From assembly GCA_012727965.1 (NCBI GenBank), contig JAAYFZ010000074.1, forward strand, positions 1-21,521: a stretch of DNA of 21,521 bases, written 5' to 3'. Position numbers and translations under genes: made by a program. Numbering within the stretch: the first letter of the stretch is position 1; every line of letters begins with the position of its first letter. Origin of the DNA: Clostridiaceae bacterium (lineage in GTDB: Bacteria; Bacillota; Clostridia; Saccharofermentanales; UBA5734). The notes under the pieces were generated by a model that searched no databases, was not told where the DNA came from, and saw only the letters and a program-made list of their open reading frames with translations. Positions 15,037 to 21,521 of the stretch are shown piece by piece.

Positions 15037-15044
15037 AGTCCAAC

Positions 15045-17480
15045 TCAGCCATGACGAATTTCGCCGCCGAGCTTCTTCCTGATCTTATTCAGGATTCTCT
15101 GTGATTCTGCGTCGATCTCCTCAGCGGTCAGTGTTTTCGTATCCGAACCAAGCCAGACCCGGAACATAACAGATTTTTTATCTTCAGGAACCTGTTTGCC
15201 AGAGTACTCCTCGACAAAAGCGCAACGCTTGACCATTCCTGATATAAGTTCTTCGATTTCCTGCCATTTGACTGTTCTGTCGACCAGGATCGAAAAATCC
15301 TGTTCAACCAGCGGCAGCTGCGGCAGCGGCTGATATTTGTTTTCTCTAGACGGCAGCGGCTCCAGCTTCTCAAGATCAAGCTCGATCACGGCAGCCATCG
15401 TTTTGCGGATATCGGCAGCATGCATTGTTTGTACAGACAGCAGCGCCAATGTACCTATTACCTGATCACCTGCCATGATATTAAGCCAGACCTTCTGATC
15501 GGCCCAGCCGGGCTTCTCCTGCTGAGCGAAGCTTAATCCCTCGATCTGAACTATACGTGGCATTAGTTCTATGACGCCTTTTGCCTCGCGGAAAACTTGT
15601 ACCGGATCTTTGCCAACAACGGCAGCTGCCAGACTTCTTCTCATCAGAGGGAGAGTCTCAGCTGCTTCGCTTGGGTTACTGGTTCCTGGCTCAAAAACCT
15701 GAGTCAGCTCAAATATTTTCATTGAATCGAAATATCTTAGGTTTTTGGCAATAGCCTCCAACATTCCCGGCACAAGCGAAGAGCGTAAATGCGAAGTCTC
15801 CGGCGAAGGAGGTGTAGCCAGCTTCAGACAACTTGCCGGATCTATGGCGGCAGCTTCCAGATATTGATCGTCGATCCATGGATATGTAAATATTTCCTGG
15901 AAACCTGCACGGAAAGCGAGATATTCCTTAACAGCGCGCTCTGTCTCTATATTACGCTGACGGATAGCCTTGTCCAGTTTGATTTGCGGTGGTATGAAGT
16001 CGAAATTCTCATAGCCGATCATTCGTGCTACCTCTTCCAGAATATCATCGGGAAGATCAATATCACCGGTACCACGCCATGATGGTACTATGACTTTAAA
16101 AATAGTATCCGTTTCAGTCCGGCGGCTCACTTTGACCTCGAAACCGAGTGGCTTAAGCGATGCTTCTACAGCAGCAAAATCGAGTTCTCGTCCCAGTCTG
16201 ACATTCAAAAAAGACAGCGGTACTTCTATTTCAGGATATGTGACATGAACTGGCCAACAGTCTTCATAAGCTGTCAGCTTAGCGCCAGGTATAAGTTCTT
16301 CTATCAACTGATCAGCGACACCAATAGCCTGATCCATACGTTCAGCATCGACGCCCTTCTCATTTCTAACCCCTGCCTCAGTACGCATACTGTGACGCTG
16401 GGCTGAACGGCGTGTTGTCGTAGGATTGAACTTGGCCAGTTCGAGAATCATCTCAGTTGTTTCCGGCAAGATGGAATCGGACTTGCCGCCCATTATGCCT
16501 GCCAGAGCCATCGGCTTATTGACATCGCAGATAACCAGATCATCTTCACTGAGATTAAGCTTGGAGCTGTCGAGCATTTCCAGCTTCTCACCGCTGCGGG
16601 CATTACGTACGATTATCTTCTCATCTACATGGTCTTTGTCGAAACCATGAGTCGGCTGACCAGTAGCCAGCATAACATAATTGGTTATATCGACCAGATT
16701 GTTGATCGGGCGCAGTCCTACCTTCCAGAGCTTGAGCTGGAGCCAATACGGTGACGGCTCATATTTCAAGCCAGAATAAACTGCGGCGATATAGCGATTA
16801 CAACGGTCAGTCGCATCAATTTCTACAGGGAAGCCGGCGATCTGATCCGGAACGGCAGCAGTCGGCAATGGCTTAAGCGGCTTATTATAGATCGCGGCCA
16901 ACTCGCGGGCTATTCCATAATGCCCCCAGAGATCCGGACGGTTGGTCATAGATTTGTTGTCGATCTCAAGAATCTGGTCATCAAGCAGCAGCACCTCGGC
17001 CAACGCGGTGCCGGCCTCAGCTTCAAATGTGCTCAGGTCCATGATCTCGCGCTCATCGATGCTTGGGAACAGGTCCTTCAGACCGATCTCACTGGAGGCG
17101 CAGATCATGCCATAGCTCTCAACACCACGCAGCTTAGCCTTCTTAACTTGAACAGGCTCACCCTCACCATGCCAGCGTACCATTGATCCGGGAAGCGCGA
17201 CCGCAACCTTCTGATCAACAGCCAGATTGATGCCGCCGCAGACGATAACAGCTTGTTCAGGCATTCCGACATCAACCTTGCAGACAGCCAGACGATCAGC
17301 CTGCGGATGCGGCTCAACTGCTTTTATTACTCCGATTACGACCTGATCAAGCGCTTCAGCGAGATTTTCTGTATCCTCGACCTCAACGGTTCTCATTGTC
17401 AGATCGTACGACAGCTGTTTCATGCTAAGCTCTGCCGGCAGATCAACATATTCACGGATCCAGTTATATGAAAATTTCAT
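15045..17480 (-). CDS. pheT: Phenylalanine-tRNA ligase beta subunit
   Basis: An 811-residue full-length bacterial PheT, which with PheS forms the (alpha-beta)2 enzyme that charges tRNA-Phe. In order: N-terminal MKFSYNWIREYVDLP; EMAP/tRNA-binding OB fold ~40-155 (HPQADRLAVCKVDVG, VCGGINL); B3/B4 editing domain ~205-380 (PINNLVDITNYVMLATGQPTHGFD, LAGIMGG); B5 ~405-480; catalytic-like core ~485-690 (RNIETERAVKEYLAFRAGFQEIFTYPW, SPETSHLRSSLVPGML); C-terminal FDX-ACB anticodon-binding fold ~715-808 (PLVEQDFSILVD, KKSVMFRVWLGSDTKTLTAEEID). The start is supported by AGGGGGT (17489-17495), which overlaps the pheS stop. The gap to pheS is 13 nt, so the two genes form one operon under the T-box. Confidence 0.98.
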   Translation of the reverse strand: MKFSYNWIREYVDLPAELSMKQLSYDLTMRTVEVEDTENLAEALDQVVIGVIKAVEPHPQADRLAVCKVDVGMPEQAVIVCGGINLAVDQKVAVALPGSMVRWHGEGEPVQVKKAKLRGVESYGMICASSEIGLKDLFPSIDEREIMDLSTFEAEAGTALAEVLLLDDQILEIDNKSMTNRPDLWGHYGIARELAAIYNKPLKPLPTAAVPDQIAGFPVEIDATDRCNRYIAAVYSGLKYEPSPYWLQLKLWKVGLRPINNLVDITNYVMLATGQPTHGFDKDHVDEKIIVRNARSGEKLEMLDSSKLNLSEDDLVICDVNKPMALAGIMGGKSDSILPETTEMILELAKFNPTTTRRSAQRHSMRTEAGVRNEKGVDAERMDQAIGVADQLIEELIPGAKLTAYEDCWPVHVTYPEIEVPLSFLNVRLGRELDFAAVEASLKPLGFEVKVSRRTETDTIFKVIVPSWRGTGDIDLPDDILEEVARMIGYENFDFIPPQIKLDKAIRQRNIETERAVKEYLAFRAGFQEIFTYPWIDDQYLEAAAIDPASCLKLATPPSPETSHLRSSLVPGMLEAIAKNLRYFDSMKIFELTQVFEPGTSNPSEAAETLPLMRRSLAAAVVGKDPVQVFREAKGVIELMPRIVQIEGLSFAQQEKPGWADQKVWLNIMAGDQVIGTLALLSVQTMHAADIRKTMAAVIELDLEKLEPLPSRENKYQPLPQLPLVEQDFSILVDRTVKWQEIEELISGMVKRCAFVEEYSGKQVPEDKKSVMFRVWLGSDTKTLTAEEIDAESQRILNKIRKKLGGEIRHG

Positions 17481-17493
17481 TTTATGCTACCCC

Positions 17494-18531
17494 CTACTTG
17501 AATTGACTGAGGAAACGAAGATCCGCACTGTGGAACATTCGTACATCATCTACGCCGGTTCTCATCATTACCAGTCGGTCCAAACCGACATTTATATAGA
17601 ACCCGGACCACTCCAACGGATCAAGACTGGCGGCCTTAAGCACATTCGGATGCGGAGTGCCGCCCGGCATAACCTCGATCCAGCCGACATGCTTACAAAC
17701 ACGACAGCCCTTGCCGCCGCAAACCAGACACTTCATGTCGATCTCAAAACCAGGCTCAACAAATGGGAAGAAGCCGGCACGCATACGCACATCAACGTCA
17801 CGGCCGAAGACTTTGTCCAGGATGGTTTTTACCAGAAGTTTGCCCGAAGCAAATGAGAAGTCGCGGTCAACGATCAGAGCTTCATACTGGAAAAAGGCAC
17901 GCTCATGACGGGCATCGGTGTTCTCATTACGGTAGACTCGTCCCGGATAGACAAAACGGGCCGGGGCGCCATGCTCCTTGAGATAACGGACGCTCGCACC
18001 AGTAAGATGCGGACGCAGACAGAGCCTCTTGGCGCCAGTCTCATTCTCACTGCCCTCGAGCCAATATGTATCCATCGATTCCCTGGCAGGGTGTGCCGGC
18101 GGAAAATTCAGATGATCGAAGCCATAGAGCTCACTGGTGATCTCATCCTCGGAGAAAACCTCAAAACCCATTGAGTGGAAAGCGTCGTTTAAGTCATAGC
18201 ACATCTGCGTGATCGGATGCAGACTGCCGCTCTCAGGCATAACGCCTGGAACTGTCAGGTCAAACTCACCATCAACTACAGACTTCTCAGCGATCAGGGC
18301 TTGTTCTCTCGCTTCTAATGCTTCCGTAAGCTGATTCTTGACCTGATTGGCAAGCATGCCTGTTTCTTTTCTCTCTTCAGGCGGCAGTTTGCCCAACAAT
18401 TTCAATATCGATGTTAACTCGCCCTTCTTACCCAGAAACTTAAGCCTGGTTTCCTCCAGAGTCTGTTCTGAGCCAGCCTGAGCGATCGCGTCAAGACACT
18501 CATCGCGCATAGTCATCAGTTTATCCTTCAT
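17494..18531 (-). CDS. pheS: Phenylalanine-tRNA ligase alpha subunit
   Basis: A 345-residue full-length PheS, the catalytic class II subunit. The N-terminal coiled-coil (~1-90: LKFLGKKGELTSILKLLGKLPPEERK) binds tRNA. The catalytic core has HPITQMCYDLNDAFHSMGFEV, HPARESMDTYWL, LRPHLTGASVRYL, the motif 2 region (RVYRNENTDARHERAFFQYEALIVD), RMRAGFFPFVEPGFEIDM and motif 3 (VGLDRLVMMRTGVDDVRMF). A Cys cluster, CLVCGGKGCRVC, precedes HVGWIEV, as in many bacterial PheS proteins. The ATG has GGAGGTG just upstream. Expression is set by the T-box leader on the same strand. Confidence 0.98.
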   Translation of the reverse strand: MKDKLMTMRDECLDAIAQAGSEQTLEETRLKFLGKKGELTSILKLLGKLPPEERKETGMLANQVKNQLTEALEAREQALIAEKSVVDGEFDLTVPGVMPESGSLHPITQMCYDLNDAFHSMGFEVFSEDEITSELYGFDHLNFPPAHPARESMDTYWLEGSENETGAKRLCLRPHLTGASVRYLKEHGAPARFVYPGRVYRNENTDARHERAFFQYEALIVDRDFSFASGKLLVKTILDKVFGRDVDVRMRAGFFPFVEPGFEIDMKCLVCGGKGCRVCKHVGWIEVMPGGTPHPNVLKAASLDPLEWSGFYINVGLDRLVMMRTGVDDVRMFHSADLRFLSQFK

Positions 18532-18544
18532 GCTGCACCTCCAT

Positions 18545-18580
18545 AAAATAAATAAAAGCCCCTGTCATACGACATGGGAC
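18545..18580 (-). terminator. T-box regulated terminator of pheST
   Basis: On the minus strand CCCATGTC (18571-18578) pairs with GACAGGGG (18559-18566) across the 4-nt loop GTAT, with one mismatch. CTTTTATTTATTTT follows. The 5' arm overlaps the region the antiterminator can use (CGTCCC after the T-box core), so the two forms are exclusive. Confidence 0.88.
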
Positions 18581-18785
18581 GAATAATCGCGGTACCACCC
18601 AATTTGCGAGATTTATCCCGCCACTCATTACAGATATAACGGTCTTGCCCGGCACAGACTACTTGTCACCTGCGCAGCTCCCGAGTGAACTTCAGTCAGA
18701 CTGTCTCGTGATCCGCTCTCAGCCGATGGCGGATCCTCTCTGGACGCACAGTACTCTGCCTACTCTCTCGTTCATAGCTATTCCT
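18550..18785 (-). promoter_or_regulatory. T-box riboswitch, tRNA-Phe specific, controlling pheST
   Basis: The minus strand carries the T-box core GGGTGGTACCGCG (18588-18600). Its bulge UGGU (18594-18597) can pair with the ACCA end of uncharged tRNA-Phe. Upstream are Stem I features: GAGAGAGTAGGC, CAGAGAGG, a GGATCCGC/GCGGATC distal hairpin, and a specifier loop containing UUC (18687-18689) in AAGUUCAC, followed by the usual purine. UUC is a Phe codon, which agrees with the downstream gene. GGGATAAATCTCGC before the core fits the stem before the antiterminator. The terminator stem follows. Uncharged tRNA-Phe should stabilise the antiterminator and raise pheST expression. The 5' boundary is approximate. 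Confidence 0.95.
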
Positions 18786-18791
18786 GCATGA

Positions 18792-18820
18792 ATTTTAACA
18801 GATTACCGCAGCTTACTCAA
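18792..18820 (-). promoter_or_regulatory. Promoter of the pheST T-box operon
   Basis: On the minus strand TTGAGT (18815-18820), a 17-nt spacer and TAAAAT (18792-18797). Transcription would start near 18784, at the beginning of the recognisable T-box leader and ahead of Stem I. Confidence 0.7.
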
Positions 18821-18845
18821 GTGCAAGCTATAAGTCGGCAGTTAA

Positions 18846-18881
18846 TAAAAGGCCGTGGTGTCTCTTGTAAAACATCACGGC
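18846..18881 (-). terminator. Rho-independent terminator of the aconitase X operon
   Basis: On the minus strand a 10-bp stem with one G-U pair (18872-18881 with 18852-18861) and a 10-nt loop is followed by CCTTTTATTAA. It lies 73 nt after the stop of the small subunit gene and ends just before the pheST promoter, so it insulates the two units. Confidence 0.85.
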
Positions 18882-18953
18882 GCTTATCACAATATAAAAC
18901 AATCACTTATTCAATAAGCAGCATTCCTATAACCGCCTATTTGCAGATGTACA

Positions 18954-19394
18954 TCACTCCACTGTTACTGTTCCATCTGCTTCAACTGTTATCGTCTTAC
19001 CCGTCTGAACATATTCCAGAAACTCTGTTCCCAGATTATCTACAGTCGGCATGCTGACATCAGTCCAGACATCAGATAAGATCGCGCCGGCTGCGGCCAG
19101 TGAATCGATCGGTCCTGAGAACAGGAGGCATGCGGGCTGCTGACCAAGTGCCGATGCACAATATAGAACCATACCACCTGTGGTAGAGCCGATGGTCTGG
19201 GGCAAGCAAAGTGCCTTGCCATACATCGGTTTACCGAAGATTTCAGAATTGTTCTGATCAGAACAGGTGGCCTCTTTGTCTCCAGACATAAGACTCTTCT
19301 GAAAACTGGCCAAAGTATTGAAGCCGGAATGGCTGACAAGTGCTTCTGCTTTTGCCGTTCCAGGTACTACTGCTCTTCCCTTGAATGTTTTCAT
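18954..19394 (-). CDS. Aconitase X swivel (small) subunit, DUF126
   Basis: A 146-residue protein of the AcnX swivel-domain family. It forms the mobile domain that closes over the active site of the catalytic subunit encoded just upstream. Motifs: FKGRAVVPGTAKAEALVS at the N-terminus (PGxAxxxAL is family-typical), and IGSTTGGMVLYCASALGQQP (~68-88), the loop matching the conserved GSxxG segment with catalytic or substrate-contacting Ser/Thr. The family includes cis-3-hydroxy-L-proline dehydratase and archaeal phosphomevalonate dehydratase, so a dehydratase is expected but the substrate is open. The ATG overlaps the large-subunit stop as ATGA (19391-19394), with GGGAGG about 8 nt upstream, indicating coupled translation and a 1:1 complex. 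Confidence 0.9.
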   Translation of the reverse strand: MKTFKGRAVVPGTAKAEALVSHSGFNTLASFQKSLMSGDKEATCSDQNNSEIFGKPMYGKALCLPQTIGSTTGGMVLYCASALGQQPACLLFSGPIDSLAAAGAILSDVWTDVSMPTVDNLGTEFLEYVQTGKTITVEADGTVTVE

Positions 19395-20668
19395 GATGGC
19401 AGTCCTCCCTTCACTATCGCTTCGACAATTTCATCATCAGTACAATATCTGGCCGTAGTATAAGTTCTAAGCTTGTTTGAATTAGTTATGACCGGCATAT
19501 TGCGGCACATCGGATTATTCATATACATTAGAGGGCAAATATCTGACAGGACAATTTTTAGGGCTTTTAACCTCTGGAAATCGGCTGTCAGCTCGAACTT
19601 GGCTTTTACCGCTGGCGCAGCTGTGAATACCACAGGCAATCCAACCTTGCTCCGTCCGGCAGCCTGAAGCGCCTTCTCCAGTCGATCTGTCCATTCACTT
19701 AGCTGACTGAGCGATAAATGTGGACAACCTACGAAACACAGCTTGGGTGTCGCGGACGGATCCTCCCAAACAATAGGATATGAAGACTTCACGCGCTCAA
19801 GCTCTGCATCATCGATCACATATACCTTGGCATCGTCACGTATCAGAGCATCCTTTTGTTCCACGGCTTCAGGAGTTAGCCCATCAACATGGTAAAGTCC
19901 AACTGCTCCATTGGATGCTGTGGCGGCGCCCATGTCCTTCAGATAATCCTTAACCTGCTGATTCAGCTCATTGCCAATAAACTGATCCAGTCCTCTGATA
20001 AAAGGAACCTCTTCCATCACCTTCATACCGATTGTGCTGCCTAGAATTTGAGCCTCCGGTTTTTTAGTCGTCTTGATCTCGACTACCCATGATGCTTTGC
20101 GGCCGTCATCGGTCAATAAGCCGAAATATGGAACACAGCCGGCAATACTGCCAAACATCTCGATTATTCCTGAATTGCGGTTGCATCTGGCACCGAGAAC
20201 ACTATTAGCATATACAACCGCACTGCTCTCAGCCCAACTTAGGACATCGCCTTGTTGTGGTTTATTACCGATCTCGTCCATATAACAGGTGCAAGTGAAG
20301 GCATCATCCGACATCAGTCCCATACTTTGCAGCTGTTTCTCATACTGTTTCTGCTTCGAATACATTACCTTGAAAACGATGTTTTGCAGCAGATTGGCTG
20401 GTACATTTTTGTCCAGCGGTCTCGGATCAACGCTAAACTGTTGTTTAGACATTACCCCGGCATCTATCAATTGCTGCATCAGAGAATAGACAGGCTTCAT
20501 TACCGACAAGCCGAAGCTGGTCACTAGATGACCCTTATCACTGGTAACCTGTACCATGCGTTCAGCGCCGAAGGTTTCTCCATACATCACCAGAGTTTTC
20601 ATGACCTTGGCCATGACTTCTCCCTGACTGCCATCAAGAATCATTTGCTGTTCATTATTAAGCTGCAC
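19391..20668 (-). CDS. Aconitase X catalytic (large) subunit, DUF521
   Basis: A 425-residue iron-sulfur dehydratase subunit. Family motifs: MILDGSQGEVMAKVMKTLVMYGE (9-31), TCTCYMDEIGNKP (125-137), SWAESSAVVYANSVLGARCNR (144-164), GCVPYFGLL, FVGCPHLSLSQL (312-323) and SDICPLMYMNNP (375-386). C126 or C128, C315 and C378 match the three positions expected to hold the Fe-S cluster. The usual GARTNR reads GARCNR here (C162). It pairs with the 146-residue swivel subunit; together they catalyse a dehydration of unknown substrate, with cis-3-hydroxy-L-proline one candidate. The start codon is GTG at 20668 with AGAGGAG upstream; an out-of-frame ATG nearby leads to a stop within a few codons. The gap to the upstream flavoprotein gene is 17 nt, so they share an operon. 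Confidence 0.92.
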   Translation of the reverse strand: MQLNNEQQMILDGSQGEVMAKVMKTLVMYGETFGAERMVQVTSDKGHLVTSFGLSVMKPVYSLMQQLIDAGVMSKQQFSVDPRPLDKNVPANLLQNIVFKVMYSKQKQYEKQLQSMGLMSDDAFTCTCYMDEIGNKPQQGDVLSWAESSAVVYANSVLGARCNRNSGIIEMFGSIAGCVPYFGLLTDDGRKASWVVEIKTTKKPEAQILGSTIGMKVMEEVPFIRGLDQFIGNELNQQVKDYLKDMGAATASNGAVGLYHVDGLTPEAVEQKDALIRDDAKVYVIDDAELERVKSSYPIVWEDPSATPKLCFVGCPHLSLSQLSEWTDRLEKALQAAGRSKVGLPVVFTAAPAVKAKFELTADFQRLKALKIVLSDICPLMYMNNPMCRNMPVITNSNKLRTYTTARYCTDDEIVEAIVKGGLPS

Positions 20669-20685
20669 TTATCATCTCTCCTCTC

Positions 20686-21521
20686 TTAAATAGAGTAGGC
20701 CAAGGCCTGCGCTGCTCTGGTAGCCTCAAGTACTTTTCCGGCATCGAAGCTGTCACCGATATTGAAGATCTCAGAGGCAGCACGTTCTTTCTGTGCCTCG
20801 AAGAACATGGCGCTATCGGGTTTCCCTCCAAGTGCCAACACAACCAGATCTGCTGCAAGTGTCTCATCCACATTATCATCACCAATTTTCGGAGCCAGCG
20901 GGTTTTCGATATTCTCAGGCAGGATCGGCTGCCAGGTATTGTAAGGATCCGGAACACCTTTTGATACATTGCGATTGATTTTCACCAGACCTGTGTCGAA
21001 CCCGGTTACTCGTGAACAGTTAAGAAGCTCAACGCCTTCCTTCCTTAGATAATAAATAAGATGTCCGCGATTAGCTGTACAGACGCCTTTCATGATATAT
21101 GGCAGCATTTCAACCACCTTAACATCACGATCGTGCTCATATTTGAGCCAGTAGGCTGTCTCGCAGCCGACTACACCGCCGCCTACTACTACAATGTTCG
21201 CTGCATCGCCGATCAGTGATGGATCGTTTAGCAGATCAGTTGCCTGTACTGTTCGTATCTTGTCCGAACCTGGAAGTTTTGGCGTAGAGTTTACTGTACC
21301 GGCAGCTAAAACGATACTGTCATAGGCTTGTTCCTTGAGCATATTCAGATCAGCCTCAGTATTCAGGTTTAACTTGACCTGCCCATTATCAACAGCCTCA
21401 AACAGTTGTCTCTCAAGATAAGCCCGATAATTATCAAGCTCATACTTGATTTTTGGAATGCTTCCCGCTATGACCCGGCCACCGACTCTATCGCTCTTCT
21501 CATAAACTGTTACATCATGAC
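20686..21521 (-). CDS. NADH:flavin oxidoreductase, FAD/NAD-binding C-terminal half (5' truncated)
   Basis: The frame is open to the window edge; 277 residues plus the stop are seen, beginning HDVTVYEKSDRVGGR. This is the dinucleotide-binding half of the old-yellow-enzyme/2,4-dienoyl-CoA reductase/trimethylamine dehydrogenase group. It has the end of the first FAD-binding unit (EKSDRVGG), YDSIVLAAGTVNSTPKLPG, a second Rossmann motif VVVGGGVVGCETAYWL, and the C-terminal FAD contact FNIGDSFDAGKVLEATRAA. The N-terminal TIM-barrel with FMN and the 4Fe-4S cysteines would lie outside the window. An internal ATG at 21342 lies mid-domain and is not a start. Likely reaction: NADH-dependent reduction of an unsaturated acid or imine, or demethylation or amine oxidation, possibly of a compound made or used by the aconitase X pair. 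Confidence 0.88.
   Translation of the reverse strand, partial: HDVTVYEKSDRVGGRVIAGSIPKIKYELDNYRAYLERQLFEAVDNGQVKLNLNTEADLNMLKEQAYDSIVLAAGTVNSTPKLPGSDKIRTVQATDLLNDPSLIGDAANIVVVGGGVVGCETAYWLKYEHDRDVKVVEMLPYIMKGVCTANRGHLIYYLRKEGVELLNCSRVTGFDTGLVKINRNVSKGVPDPYNTWQPILPENIENPLAPKIGDDNVDETLAADLVVLALGGKPDSAMFFEAQKERAASEIFNIGDSFDAGKVLEATRAAQALAYSI

Noticed and set aside
17422..17856. 144-codon plus-strand open frame opposite pheS and pheT
   Set aside because: It spans the pheS-pheT junction antisense to conserved synthetase motifs and shows no family resemblance.
20686..21342. Treating the flavoprotein as a complete 218-residue gene starting at ATG 21342
   Set aside because: The same frame continues upstream to the window edge with family-typical sequence (EKSDRVGGR), so the ATG is internal and the gene is cut by the window.
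1..21521. CRISPR arrays, insertion sequences, tRNA or rRNA genes, phage genes
   Set aside because: No short regularly spaced repeats, transposase-like proteins, terminal inverted repeats with target duplications, or tRNA cloverleaf signatures were seen; the only repeats are the coding isopeptide units.

Overview
The window looks like chromosomal DNA of a Gram-positive member of the Bacillota, most likely a clostridial anaerobe. The grounds are a T-box riboswitch on pheST, strong AGGAGG-type ribosome binding sites, a sortase-anchored surface protein with isopeptide pilin-type repeats, a YesM/YesN-type two-component system, and a CUT1 sugar ABC transporter encoded without its own ATPase. A gut or rumen habitat is an inference from the glycan-degrading gene content.

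Layout: (1) 1-993, the 3' end of a cell-wall-anchored protein with 120-residue isopeptide-type repeats and an LPKSG sorting signal, closed by a strong terminator. (2) 1112-12254, a glycan-utilisation locus. A GH95 alpha-L-fucosidase/galactosidase (minus strand) is transcribed divergently from a plus-strand series: a DUF5060-DUF4038-DUF5605 glycosidase-like protein, a UroD/MtaA-superfamily protein, a lipoprotein sugar-binding protein, two permeases, and a GH31 alpha-xylosidase-like enzyme. None of the hydrolases has a signal peptide, so the design appears to be import of oligosaccharides followed by breakdown in the cytoplasm. (3) 12293-14968, on the minus strand, a YesM-type histidine kinase followed by a YesN-type AraC response regulator, the obvious candidate controller of the sugar locus. 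(4) 15045-18820, minus strand, pheT and pheS with a T-box leader carrying a UUC (Phe) specifier and its own promoter. (5) 18846-21521, minus strand, a two-subunit aconitase X (swivel and catalytic subunits overlapping by 4 nt) downstream of a truncated NADH:flavin oxidoreductase (old yellow enzyme/2,4-dienoyl-CoA reductase type), closed by a terminator.

Working model: the two-component system senses an extracellular signal and switches on uptake of a branched plant glycan fragment by the binding protein and permeases; GH95, GH31 and the DUF4038 protein then remove fucose or L-galactose, xylose, and one further sugar. Fucosylated xyloglucan oligosaccharides fit GH95 plus GH31; rhamnogalacturonan-II side chains fit GH95 plus a DUF4038 (GH140-like) protein. 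The least explained member is the UroD-like protein. It sits inside the sugar operon, and at the position where related cobalamin methyltransferases have a zinc-binding His-x-Cys it has His-x-Asp. The aconitase X/flavoprotein pair is a second module of unknown substrate.
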